DNA of 64,000 nt. Origin: Ectobius pallidus. Lineage: Eukaryota > Arthropoda > Insecta > Blattodea > Ectobiidae. The notes beneath the pieces are model-generated. The model ran no database searches. It was not told the origin of the DNA and saw only the letters and a program-made list of their open reading frames with translations. This document shows positions 11,697-22,710 of this stretch, in pieces (position 1 is the stretch's first letter; every line of letters begins with the position of its first letter). The stretch lies in assembly GCA_964059195.1 (NCBI GenBank), contig CAXKWD010000006.1, positions 64,125,073 through 64,189,072 of the forward strand. The letters run 5' to 3'. The position numbers and the translations under genes were made by a program.

Positions 11697-11935
11697 TGTC
11701 TGACCAAGAAAGATATCAAGGGGCCCAAGTTTTGCGGCAATGACAAAGCATTGTTGCTGAATATTTAAGAAGGTTACACGAGCATCAGTGAAAGAAAAAA
11801 GAACTGATGAAGTTTGGGCAAAGCAGAAAGAGAATGCCTGGCAAAACATCGTTTCAGTTTTCAGTAGATGCAGTCCAAATAGGTCTAGAACCTTTAGACG
11901 CATATGCCTAGAGAGATTTGGATAATATATACAGA
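11697..11935 (+). pseudogene. Decayed Myb/SANT-like accessory gene of the Harbinger-like element
   Basis: An ATG at 11697 opens MSDQERYQGAQVLRQ-stop-QSIVAEYLRRLHEHQ. After a frame change, KRTDEVWAKQKENAWQNIVS and FSRCSPNRSRT read to a TAA near 11923. The K-TD---W--K--AW--I---F spacing resembles the Myb/SANT-like DNA-binding proteins that Harbinger elements encode beside their transposase. At least one stop and one frameshift make it inactive. The identification is by pattern; a profile search would settle it. Confidence 0.5.
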
Positions 11936-11972
11936 GTCGTTACGCACAACTGAAATTATGATTTATACCTTT

Positions 11973-12034
11973 ATTATTATTAGAACACAAAGGATATAAC
12001 CATTGTCATCACAGTTTAGAAGGGAAAAGAAAGC
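11973..12034 (-). mobile_element. 62 bp retro-insertion of a nearby sequence with (TAA)n tail
   Basis: The insert is an ATT-repeat followed by a 55 bp copy of 10890-10945. It is bracketed by AATTATGATTTATACCTTT (11954-11972) and AATTATGGTTTATACCTTT (12035-12053), a 19 bp duplication with one mismatch. Read on the minus strand it is a short RNA-like segment ending in TAATAATAAT, which is what target-primed reverse transcription of a tailed RNA would leave. Confidence 0.65.
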
Positions 12035-12411
12035 AATTATGGTTTATACCTTTCCTTACGTATTGCATAATACGTATGTTTAGGTAAGGAGTCTTTGTTT
12101 ATTATGCCATTAAATTAAGCTACAGTGCAGTTTGTAACGTATTTTCCTTGCACATGAATTCTGTTGCGCTTCGGTCAGGGAACATTATATACCGTAGGCG
12201 TATTTTTCAATTCAATTAAACATAAGCAATGATCTCAAACGTCACATATAAACAGATTACATAGGCCTGTCTCTGTTTACAAACACATTACCAGCAAAGT
12301 TGATTGGAGAATCATTATTTCACCAGCAAAATTTTGTTGATCAATATATTCTGACCAGAGATCTGATCGCCCGTTAGCATAGATTGTCGTTTGTGCAACC
12401 TGATTGTAACT

Positions 12412-12699
12412 TAGGATATTTTCTCGGGCTACTAACCAGGTGGTGAATTGGATTAATTCCGACGTTTAGAAGCCAATCTGAGGCTCCATTGTCTAGGAGA
12501 ATGAAATGCCGGGACTAGATGAAATGCCGGGACTAGATGAAATGCCGGGACTATATGAAATGCCGGGACTAGATGAAATGCCGGGAATGAAGCCTCAGAT
12601 TGGCTTCGAAACATCGGAATTAATCCAATTCACCACCTGGTTAGTAGCCCGGTAAAATATTCTATATTACCAGCACCAGGAAAAATTCAAAGCACATTT
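12412..12699. mobile_element. Fold-back insertion with tandem-repeat loop
   Basis: It lies inside the Harbinger-like element between two copies of CTGATTGTAACT (12400-12411 and 12700-12711), a perfect 12 bp duplication. Arms 12416-12485 and 12591-12660 pair over 70 bp with only a few mismatches, and weaker pairing extends about 15 bp further. The loop (12503-12590) is 4.9 copies of an 18 bp unit, GAAATGCCGGGACTAGAT. About 30 bp beyond the right arm has no partner. No TIR family is recognised. The transcript would form a long hairpin. Confidence 0.75.
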
Positions 12700-12785
12700 C
12701 TGATTGTAACTGATCGCCGATCTAACTCCGGTTAAACTCCCGTCAATCTCTGATCACATTTGATTTGCTTTTCTGCAACTGGCCG

Positions 12786-14712
12786 TTAAGTATTCCTAAA
12801 TTGAAGCTTTGCGACAATCCATACTAATTATAGAGTTCAGAGCATAAAAAGGGGCAATTTATTGAATTTTAACTAAAGGAAAGTGTAGGTTGTGAATATT
12901 GAAAGATCTCAGGTTTATTTAGTTTACTCGAGAAGCAAGGGAGATGAGTAAATGTTTCCTGGTTAGAGACACAAGGCGAAATGAATATTTCATGTCTAGT
13001 AATTATGTAGCAATGAAGTCGAGCAACCTTAGCTAGGAGGCAACTTCGCGGAGGTTAATTAGGGTGGCAGTTTATATAGCGACAGACAGGAAAGAAATAT
13101 TGTTTCATTATCTTTCAACTGCGAGAAAACACACGGAAGAGAAAGATTCTTCCCTTCATTAATTTACTATTTTATCTCTTAATGTCGACAATACATGTAA
13201 AGATACATGCAATTGACTTACATTGTAGTATAGTATTTTTTTCCTGTTATTGTTTGCTTCTGGCCTATTCCATCTAATAACATAGAGCCTTTTTCATGGT
13301 GCCTCCTAAGACAGCTTCAACATGCATAGGCAAAAGGTTCGAAATGTTGGGTTAGACGTTAAGTAAATGCAATCCTAGCCTTTTTGAGTAATAAAAATCC
13401 TTTTTCTTTTCCTTAGTTTTGCCTCTCACTTTTAGCTACGTTTAATAATAAACCGAATAGCCTATCTTTAAAATGTTAAATACAATGTACCTTTTCTAAA
13501 AAAAAAGTACTATAGCTATGCACTTGATCTTTGTTGTGGTATAGCCTATAGACACCTCCCCTGTGTCAGTACTGAAAAAAGGATTAGAGGTACCTTACAG
13601 GAAACGACCTTCAAAGCTAAAACCTCCCTGTGCCATATATGGATCTTCTCAGTAAAATAAAAAAAATATATAGCACGGATAGAATTAAGTAAAATTGTGG
13701 TAGATCGTTCTAAAGGCTAAAGTCCAAAGCATAAAATACGGTACAACAATAAAAAACTAAAGAAAATAACAACTTTCATAGAATAATAATTTCCATTTCC
13801 CCTTAAGCGAGTAATGCCGCGCCTTACGGGACCGCGAACTGTCGGGAGAGAGTTTAGGGTATCTATTGGACCATATTCATACTTTTTTGACCAAACAAGG
13901 ACATGGAGGGCCTCCCTGGATGAGTGATCAGCCCAAAGCTGGGACTTCTAGGTTACTATATTCACGAACAGAACTCAATTATAATTACCTACTTGCATCT
14001 CATGTTCTTATTATTTTTACCCATTTCGTTTTTTCTTTGATGTTTTATTATTATTACTGATGTATCCACTTACTATACTTTTACATTGTAATTACAATAT
14101 TTTGTACGCTATTCTGTGTCGTTGCTGCAAGCTCAAGGGCGAGCCAATTTAATAAATAAGTTCATTTCATATTCATAACACTTAAACACTTTATGCAAAA
14201 TGTAATGTGTGTCGACTACCTATATGAAGCACAGTAACCGCATCACAAATGGCTGCTATTAGCTTTAGAGGGAGAGAGGCAATACAGGTAGGCCTACAAA
14301 ATTATCTCGCCTCGCGTAAGTTCACACTGTTTGCCTCTTTCCTAAGCTCTTTCGGCGAATTACGTCCCATTGGTAACTTGTGATATCAATGGATAAAAGG
14401 CATCAACCGCTTTAAAATCCAGTAAATAAATTATCTATTCGCATCAACCAAGTAAAGTTCCTTCTCTGCTGTACTATCTTTTTCGAATACAGGAGAGCTT
14501 TCAGTCTTGGGTTATGCCAAAATGTAGTTCTTATCATATTATCTTTTCTGCGATAGTGGTCATGCTGTCATAGTGAAAACTCGAATTATGATATATTACC
14601 TAGGCCCACTTTAATTAGGTATTGCAATTTTTAGGTGTGGATATTTTTATGGACCTACATATTACAATATCTGAAAGTTTCTCTCTTTTTTTTAAATAAG
14701 ATTTTTCATATA
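12786..14712. other. Unassigned region
   Basis: No gene is supported. The 64-codon frame at 13866-14060 shows no motif. 14100-14160 ends with GGGCGAGCC and AATAAATAAG and resembles LINE 3' UTR tails, but too weakly to call. Confidence 0.4.
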
Positions 14713-15331
14713 TAATCCCACGAGAATTTACGAGATTATCGATAACTTTATCTGATGTTATATCTGATCTGATGTTAATTTATCTCATGAAACTCGTAAA
14801 CTCGAGTTGAATTTATTAACACTTTTCCATGAATACAAATGTAACGGATTATACAAATAATAATTTCTTTTTTACTTTGTTATATAAAATCAAAACTAAC
14901 AGCTGCGAGATCACGGCATACTATGAATCAACCATCCATGAATCGATTCGAGTTGCCATGTTGTAGCCAATGCTACCAAGGGTGCATAGTTAACCTAATT
15001 TAGGTAAGCTAACAGCAGAACAGAATAAAAGCACACGAACTTGCTTGCACCGAATTGAAATTACGTTTTTAATCAATGAACATTTATATTATTTTAATTT
15101 TGAAACAAGTTATGTTGTATAAAGTAATGTTTTTACTGTAGTCACTGGCAGCATGTAACGTATTAATCACGGCACGTTTTTTCCTAACGATCTGACATTT
15201 TATCAGATAAAATCGCATCCCCATAATAATTGCAAGCATTTTATAAGATAAACGATCGTGATCGGTCTATATCCGAGGAATTGCTAAATGTTAAGGGCCA
15301 GTATCAAACACGCGGCATATGAATGGAATAG
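14713..15331 (-). repeat. Dispersed ~0.6 kb repeat, copy 3 (inverted)
   Basis: The reverse complement of this interval aligns with 2438-3055 and with the right half at 3070-3427. The end reads TTATCGATAATCTCGTAAAT then CGTGGGATTA on the minus strand, and the start is CTATTCCATTCAT. Divergence between copies suggests old insertions. Confidence 0.65.
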
Positions 15332-15731
15332 TCAGTAAAATATGGTAATGTATATTTAAGCCTACTAATTTACTTATTATTATTATTAATTTGCTCATTT
15401 TGCATGCTTAAACTGCAGATGGGTTACATCACGTGCTTATAATTTTTCCAGTAAGCTCTTATATAAATTATTCGTGTGCATCTGTTTCTATAGTTCTCTG
15501 ATGTTTTCGTGACCGATATTCAGTTTGAATTATTATGATAGTGAGTGACATAACGACGATGAGATGGAAAGTATACATAGCTTGCAAGTCCGGCGATTGC
15601 CTTGCGAATGAGGAAATCATCATAAACCCAGTTTACATTGGCTGGTTTCGAAGGTATGAGGCTTGAACTCGAGAGCTGTTACCACTGCTATCTCGCTCTC
15701 ATTACTATGGAAAACAAAAGAATATCATTAT

Positions 15732-16748
15732 TAGGGCCCGGATTCTTAGGTTTTAAACTATTTTGTTCCTTACTAACTAGTTGTGAGATTTTAACATTAT
15801 TATCCGTGTCATTGTTTAATTTATTAACAACAATCCTGTATTAACTGGCTTCAACAATAAACAATTTAAGCCTAAAATTAGAAAATTCATATACTGTAAT
15901 TACTTACTTCCTTACTTCTGTCATTATTACAACATTTTCAATATTAAACTTTAAAGTACATTATAATTGCTTTGTCTTATCTTAAAATCTCTTTAACTAA
16001 AATTTGTATATATTATTGTATTAACTCGTACATTTCCATTGTTGTAAGTGTAACATGTTTTGTCCTTACTGTAAATAGTATTAAATCATACTTTTCTAAG
16101 TTTTGTAAATCAATTTTTTGTATTACTGAAAATAATTATTTTGGTGGTCAGTTACTTTATTGCATTCAACTGAACCGCCCCCGAGCACAAGCTTTTGCTT
16201 CCTCGGGTGGCTTTCGAATTCACATTTGTAAATATTTTATATTGCAATTTGTAATTTTGTAATTTTGTAACCCATTGTCCTGGTAAAGGAAATCGTTAGG
16301 AAACCGAGGTCCCCGGTTTCTTTAGCAGCAAATTAAAGGCATTCTTAAGAAGCTCACACTAGGGCAGTTTATTCACAATGTTTGCCCCAGCAAGACACCG
16401 AGAGTAAAGTATAGTAAAAGTTTGTTGATTAATTGAAAAACTTTCTTGTTGAGTTTATGTGGAAGAGTTCTAGATGACAGGGGTAATTCTCAAGTTAATT
16501 GTTTTCTATAAGCTATAAACTGTCCAAAATTAAGCAAAAAGTGTACCGTACCTATAGTTTTGTGTTCAGAGCCACGGGAATTGTAAGTAAAAATAATTTT
16601 AATGATTATGTTTATTTTAGTGTGTTTATTGTGCTTAGAGTGAAACTCAAAAACTCGTATAAAGTATTTAAAAAACAAAAATAAAACTGTTTGGGTATGC
16701 TTAAAAATCTAATACAGGGTTTATAAAAACGTAAAAATCCGGGCCCTG
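15732..16748. mobile_element. hAT-like non-autonomous element
   Basis: TAGGGCCCGGATTCTTAG at the left end and, inverted, CAGGGCCCGGATTTTTAC at the right end form ~22 bp imperfect terminal repeats. ATCATTAT at 15724-15731 and 16749-16756 is a perfect 8 bp target duplication, the hAT hallmark, as is a CAGGG terminus. No transposase is visible. 16170-16280 includes the hairpin-like CCCCCGAGCACAAGC / GCTTCCTCGGGTGG and a TTTGTAATTTTGTAA tail, which resembles a LINE 3' UTR and may be a nested insertion. Confidence 0.8.
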
Positions 16749-17458
16749 ATCATTATTCATGTTTTTATTAAAATATGTTCTGATGTTATGCATTGATGGT
16801 AATCATTACTTTCTTGCCATCTCGATACCTATTAACCTTAAAGAAATGTGTACGAAAAAGATGTTCATTGTAATTATCTGTACAACTTACTGTGTATCGT
16901 TTACAATAATTGGATATAGCTTAGAAAAATCTAAAATTATCACTAGTAACGTTTACAAAAAGGAAGAATATACCCATTTTATTTGTGATGAATAAATGTT
17001 TTGAAATTTAAATTTCTATTTGAATTGTTAGAGCCGTTTTCCAAGTATCAACATTCTGAAAAACGTTATCAAGAAAACTTCCGTTCTATTTTAGTAATAA
17101 AAACCAAATTATAGGGATGGCAATAAACGTCCAATAAAGTCCAAATTCGAAAAATAGAAGTAATTGCATCGAAAAACATGTTTTCCCGGTGTTAACTCGA
17201 TTTCTATTCTTGTGACGATCACAATACTTTCTCTTTACTACCTATATGTGAGAATTGAAAACGAATGAAAATAAAATCCAGCCTATATTATATCAAGCAA
17301 ATGCAGATTTATTTGATTTTTTAAATTTTAAGATCTTTTCTTTAAATGTATTTATTATTTTTTTTTACTGGAGCAACACACTATTCTGATAGATACAAAA
17401 TACCATACTTTCATTTTCTTCACTGCTTTCAAAACCCTCGGAGAAATTTATTCTAAAA

Positions 17459-17460
<2 letters not shown>
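16749..17460. other. AT-rich spacer
   Basis: No supported coding or repeat feature. The 78-codon frame at 16759-16995 begins with a plausible hydrophobic stretch but matches nothing I know. Confidence 0.4.
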
Positions 17461-17522
<62 letters not shown>

Positions 17523-17785
17523 TTCCGAGACCCTTCGGTTTTACAAAATACAACACTAATTTGGAAAATCACTTTGAAAATTGTTTCATGGTTATGATTC
17601 CATTCTAAAAAAAAATCAGGTAAACTGATGTAACAAAGTGCCAGTATGTTTTTGTTTAATGAGTTATGATTGCAGTTATGATATACAGAATACAAAAATA
17701 AAGTCAAATTGGCCGGTTTCGGGATTTGAACCATGGAACTACAGAATGTGAGGCCAAGACGTTACCATCCCGGCCACCTGGGTCA
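17461..17785 (-). mobile_element. tRNA-derived SINE-B with (TAA)n tail
   Basis: On the minus strand from about 17785 the sequence reads a tRNA-like head with A box GGGATGGTAACG and B box GGTTCAAATCC (near 17725-17735), closed by CCCG...CGGCC pairing. A body follows that includes GGCACTTTGTTACATCAG, then a long (TAA)n tail occupying 17461-17521. The same 3' segment and tail occur at 6493-6555. RNA polymerase III would transcribe such an element. No clear TSD was found. Confidence 0.6.
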
Positions 17786-17950
17786 GTTTAACGGTCTAGT
17801 TGGATAAGCGCATGTAGCAATAGTGTTATTTATCATAGCTAACTGAATTTTAATTGCCAAAGCCTTATAAGATCACAGTAAAACAATAGGCTATGTTGTC
17901 ATGATAACTGATGTGCATTTCATAAATTCTTTCGAATACGTATATTACCA

Positions 17951-18700
17951 TAAAATAGGCACTAAATTGAGCATTACTCCGAAAAAGGTCAACCGATTTT
18001 ATCCAATATCAATAGACGTCGTCCCATGGACATTATAAATGTGTATACCAAGTTTCATAAAAATCCGGTAAAGCGTATTTGAGTTACCACGTCTTTAAAA
18101 TAGACACTAAATTGGGTTTTGCTCCGGTACCGGTCTTCCGATTTGGTCCAATATCAGTAGATGTCTTCCCATTTACATTATAAATGGGTATACAAAGTTT
18201 CAGGAAACTCCAGTAAAGCATATTTGAGTTATCGCGACTTCTTATATATTAACATAAAAGGCACTAAATTGAGCATTATTCCGGTACCAACCGATTTGGT
18301 CGAATATCAACAGACGTCTTCCCATGGAAATTATAAATGCGTATACGAAGTTTCATAAAAATCCGATAAAGCGTATTTGAGTTATTGCGCCTTTAAAATA
18401 GACACTAAATTGGGTTTTACTCCGGTACCGATCAACAGATTAGGTTCAAATACAATAGGGTACTTTTCATGATCGACATAGCCTAAATGCGTATACCAAG
18501 TTTCATGGAAATCCGATATAGCGTATTTGAGCTATGGCGCCTTTCTAATATAATCTTTTAAAATATGCACTAAATTGGGCATTACTCCGGTACCGGTGAA
18601 CCGATTTGGTTCAATATCAATAGGGTTCTTCCCATGAACATTATAAATGTGTTTTCCAAGTTTCATGAAAATCCGAAAAAGCGTATTTGAGTTATGGTGC
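17951..18700. repeat. Five-unit ~150 bp tandem array
   Basis: Units start at about 17951, 18096, 18253, 18394 and 18559. Each reads TAAAATAG-CACTAAATTG--, CTCCGGTACCGG, ACCGATTTGGT, AATATCAATAG, CCCATG, TATAAATG-GTATACCAAG, TTTCAT-AAAATCC, and GCGTATTTGAGTTA. Units 1 and 3 share GGCACTAAATTGAGCATTA. Units 2 and 4 share GACACTAAATTGGGTTTT and are longer (157 and 165 bp against 141-145). This implies a two-unit higher-order period. Some units stay open in one frame but no protein is recognised. Confidence 0.85.
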
Positions 18701-18996
18701 GTACACACTGTAACGAAGTGAAAAGTTACCGAACAATGTCTATCATACTCGTTGGTTAGACCACGGGTTACCACAGTATATTCGTGAACACTTTATTTAA
18801 TTAGAAGAAGTGACTTGTTACAGATAGCGCTGGAGTCGGCGCTTGCGCATATTTTAAAGAAGAAAAGTGACGGTTGAAAAAAAGTGGGGAGAGAGAGGTC
18901 GAGGAGTCTTCTTGGAGTGGCCGTCGAGACGAGAGTTGGAAGTCAGCCACGAGAGAAGGAGGTCCAGAGGCGAGGAACGTCAGGCAGAGTGGCCTG

Positions 18997-19848
18997 GGCC
19001 CTATTTCATAAAAGTTACAATTTTACAGGTGACAGGTGACATAAAATTGTCTTACAGGTTTACATTTTGACAATTGTGCTTTTCATAAAAGCTGACAACT
19101 TTACATAAATGTCATGACAATGTTGTAGATTTGTATGACAATTTTACATATTGTTGTTTCTCAAAACTTTTGAGTTTACAGGTAAAAGTCTGACAAATAT
19201 GTCAAATCTTAGGATACCTGTCATTTATGAAACATTAATTTTTGCTGACATATTTAAAAATTTACAAAAAATGTAGAATTGTCATTACAGAAGTGACAGG
19301 CAATCTTTCATATGTAGGCCAACAGAGTAGGTTATGTAAATGTGTGGCATAACTTGGCAAACTTTCTTGTGATTTAAACTTTGTTAATAAACTTGCTAAA
19401 TTGTCTTGTTAATAATGAACACTATAAATAGTAGTAGTGATATTGGTAGTAGTGAAAGTGGTGAAAAAATAGACATGAAACCACCCAGGTTTTTTTAGGC
19501 AATGGATTAACCTAACTTTCAATTTCAGTGACTTTGTATTAAAAAGAGAAATATAATTTAATTATTTTTGATAGTAATAATCGATTGCTTAGGTATCATA
19601 TTCCAGGTTGAGACACGTATGTGAGAGCCATCTACAATGTACTAAAGTAATCTATAGGTTTGACATAAAATTGTCACGTTTATGAAATGGGTTCTTTTAG
19701 TCTGACAATTTACATTAATTTGCCTGTAATGTAAGGAAAAGTTGTAATATTTATGAAAAATACAATTGTCGTGACATATTGACAAATTTGTCAGACTTGA
19801 CATAATTGTCGTGTTTGTCACACCTGTAGAGTTTTATGAAATAGGGCC
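18997..19848. mobile_element. TIR DNA element rich in TGACA/TGTCA motifs
   Basis: GGCCCTATTTCATAAAA at the left end (18997) is mirrored at the right end (19848). CTG flanks both sides (18994-18996 and 19849-19851), a 3 bp target duplication that would suit PIF/Harbinger-type integration. The 852 bp are non-coding and carry about twenty TGACA or TGTCA pentamers, many next to AATTTT or ACAGGT, arranged in both orientations along both subterminal regions. Superfamily is not certain. Confidence 0.7.
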
Positions 19849-20451
19849 CTGGTATAGAGTCGACCGTTAGAAGTTGGAACGGATTGAAGTCATCAGGAGA
19901 CTGGAAGTAAAGCGGATCGGCTATAGTCAGTCGTCATTATTAAGTCGACGCAAGTTGTGGGCTGTTGCAGCTGTGGAGTGGATTTATATCAACCTACAAA
20001 ACTTTGTGGATGCAGAGACTGTTGGTTTGGGTCTTCGAGATCTGCATGGTCGTCATCCTACGGCGGAGGTTGGACGTCGCGTGGCCTGAAGGGTCACGAG
20101 CCACATATTACTTACCCAGAGAACGACGAATCGCCGTGGATATCATTACAACCGTGAGTGGATGCGGTTGGAGAGAGAGGCTTCATGGATCGCCTGTAGG
20201 AGACGTCAGGCATTGGGACGGTTACGTCTGTGGAATGCATGAGACAGCGAGACAGCTATTACATCACACCACAGATAAGTACCTTGAACCATAAATTCTT
20301 TCCCCCCGTGTGTACCAATTCAGTGTAGGAGTAAATAAACTGAGACAAAAAGACTCTAAATCGACATCCCGTTGAGGATTCGTCTTCTAAATGAGAGTAG
20401 CGTCATTCCAAAACTATAGTATAACCAGTAATGCTAATCAAGAAGAATAAG

Positions 20452-20456
<5 letters not shown>

Positions 20457-20517
<61 letters not shown>
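20457..20517. repeat. (TA)n microsatellite
   Basis: About 60 bp of uninterrupted TA dinucleotides. Confidence 0.95.
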
Positions 20518-20520
<3 letters not shown>

Positions 20521-20611
20521 GAAGTTCAAATGGACGGAGTTTCAATTCAGACGGAATACGGAATCTGTAATTATACATCTAAAATTTCGTTATCAGGAGC
20601 TCTGGATTTCT

Positions 20612-20779
20612 CTATGCCTTAATTAGTACAGAAAGACTTTGTTATAGAAAGGAAGATTATTATTTTTCTATGCATAAATTAGTACAGAAAGACTTTGTTA
20701 TAGAAAGGAAGATTATTATTTTTCTATGCATAAATTAATACAAAAAGACTTTGTTGTAGAAAGGGAGTTTATTATTAGT
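20612..20779. repeat. 56 bp tandem repeat, three copies
   Basis: Units begin CTATGC at 20612, 20668 and 20724, each followed by TAATTAGTACAGAAAGAC and TTTGTTATAGAAAGG. The first two are nearly identical and the third has drifted. Confidence 0.9.
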
Positions 20780-21378
20780 TGCCTAGGACTCAGATCAAGT
20801 AAGATGTACAGGCTTTCTTCTAAGAAAAAAGATTAGGTTCAAGCTAAGAAGTATTCTCATGGTAGAAGTTTTGAGATTACGCAGAAAGTGTGTAAGGGAA
20901 AAACAAAGTAAGGAGATAAAAAGAAAAGTAGGTCTACAGGAAATAATTTTTAGTATACATCTAGATTGGACGTTAAAGTACTTCTCTCAGTTCCAGTTAT
21001 TAGGAGTGAATGATCAAGAGGACTGGAGAGATAGAAGTAAATGTTGGACCGCAGAATTCCATAGTCAGTTGGAGAAGAAGACTGAACAAGACCGACTTTA
21101 TTTCTTGTTTATATTGTATTGTTTTTCTTTTTGAAGAGGTCTCTCAAACAAAGATACAAATGTACTTAATATTCAATAAAATTTTGTTCACATGTTTCAT
21201 GAGTATAAAGTGAAAAACCTTCCTAACTTTGACCCACCCCTTCTTTGGCTGAAGCTGCCGGCAATAACCTATGTGACGTATTTTGGAAGGTTAAAGTCAA
21301 GTTCATGGTTGATTACTTATAAGAGTGAGTGGCGCCTACTTAAATAAATATTCTCACTCTTTCCACGTCACAACACAC

Positions 21379-21415
21379 GGACAGACAGACAGACAGACGG
21401 ACAGACATTTTTTCG
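21379..21415. repeat. (GACA)n-type short repeat
   Basis: GGACAGACAGACAGACAGAC followed by GGACAGAC and a T run. It is probably the original continuation of the tandem array that ends at 18708. Confidence 0.75.
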
Positions 21416-21627
21416 TCCCCCATACCATCTTATAAAGTACCAAACTGGCACTTAATAACAGGTTCAGTATTTTGATCTGTCCGTCCAGTCATCCATACGA
21501 GTTTTTCTGAAACAGCTAATGACCTGCCATAAACGTACGGTGGATGGAGCTTGACGTAATTTAATATTAATAGAAAAATTGAATGGTGCGAATGAAAAAG
21601 TCGATAATAATAATAATAATTATTATT

Positions 21628-21658
<31 letters not shown>

Positions 21659-22710
21659 GCAGTAATAGCAAGAAGAACAAGAAAAGAAGAAAGAGTCTTA
21701 ACAGGCTCAAACATAATTGCCTTTGTCGTGTCGTGAAAAACGGAGTTCTCTTATCGCTACAATTATATAACGTAATTGTACTGTTTGTTTAATGTGAACC
21801 TACTTGTAATGGAAAGAAACTTAGGAGCCACCCTGCATAGAAATTGGTGTGAGGTCCACAAACTTCAAAGACTTGCACTTTGGTGCTGGCGGTGGTTCCA
21901 AATTCGATTACGAAAGCTACTGTGCTGGTATATGGAACGTTTCCAACGCATGATTACTATTTGCTCAGCTCCTCCCTGCTATTTCATAACAGCAGCAAAT
22001 TCTTTCTTTGGATTCCGTCTGATTGCTACCTGACCCTCAAGCCTTTAAAAGGATTCATCATCAGCTCTGGAGTCTTCAATATTAGATTTATTGTTCATTT
22101 GAGTCCATCGCTCTTTGACCCTTTCTTTCATTCTTTTTATCTTTGAGATAAAGACCCTTGCAAAGATGTGCAGAAACTTTCAAGAAGTGTCATCTTTGTA
22201 ACTGGTCTATTTATTTCATTCTCGTTCCTCCATTTACGGAAGACAGAGATTCCATAAATAACGTATACTCAGTAATCTGATTTAAAACCTTAAACTGAAC
22301 TTAAGGATTATTACGTGTGACCTAACGGTGTCATAATGATATCCATTAACGATACAGATTTCCCTCATGACATCGGTGTGGTTTCGATTACTATAGAACA
22401 CGGAACGATCTAGATGCCTTCAGAGTATCAGCTAAAAACTGTAATAAATAACCTATATCTAAAATAGAATCGGTTCTGTTCATGTAAATTTTAATATCAT
22501 ACTAAAATGAATTCATTTCGTGTTGTCAAAATCCATTGGTTTCAAGAAAACTAGCAAACGGAAGCTTCGATTTGATTGACGCCGTAATCTGTCATCTCAT
22601 CTTATAAGACAAGAACTGCAAAACCAGCATCCGCCCGATGCGAAGAACAGCGCGGGTGTTTGTTTGAGTGCATCTAAAATCTCTAAATTTAAACATTTAG
22701 ACTAATTATG
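21416..22710. other. Unassigned region with (ATA)n/(TTA)n at 21604-21658
   Basis: The microsatellite explains the isoleucine and asparagine runs in local frames. No gene is supported. Confidence 0.5.

Larger units (their letters stand above)
11403..12785. mobile_element. PIF/Harbinger-like DNA element, non-autonomous
   Basis: The ends TGGCCAGTTGCAGAAAA (from 11403) and, inverted, CGGCCAGTTGCAGAAAA (to 12785) form terminal inverted repeats. Imperfect similarity runs on into GATCAG/GATTG motifs. TTA at 11400-11402 and 12786-12788 is a 3 bp target duplication of the TWA type expected for PIF/Harbinger. Internally, 11697-11935 holds a decayed Myb/SANT-like frame, the usual Harbinger accessory gene. 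Later insertions are nested at 11973-12034 and 12412-12699. No DDE transposase remains. Confidence 0.75.
18709..21372. mobile_element. Putative solo-LTR-type insertion (TG...CA) interrupted by a DNA element
   Basis: The interval begins TGTAACGAAG, ends GTCACA, and is flanked by ACACAC at 18703-18708 and 21373-21378. Removing it joins the last tandem unit (GTTATGGTGCGTACACAC) to GGACAGACAGACAGAC, which reads as one continuous repeat. After subtracting the nested element at 18997-19848 it is about 1.8 kb. It contains a GC-richer block with AATAAA near 20332, as an LTR R region might. The low-complexity ACACAC and the lack of a second copy keep this tentative. Confidence 0.4.

Noticed and set aside
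12503..12590. CRISPR-like array of 18 bp repeats
   Set aside because: The units are contiguous without unique spacers and lie in the loop of a fold-back element in eukaryotic DNA.
17705..17785. A true tRNA gene on the minus strand
   Set aside because: Part of a SINE with a 3' body and (TAA)n tail, not a free tRNA.
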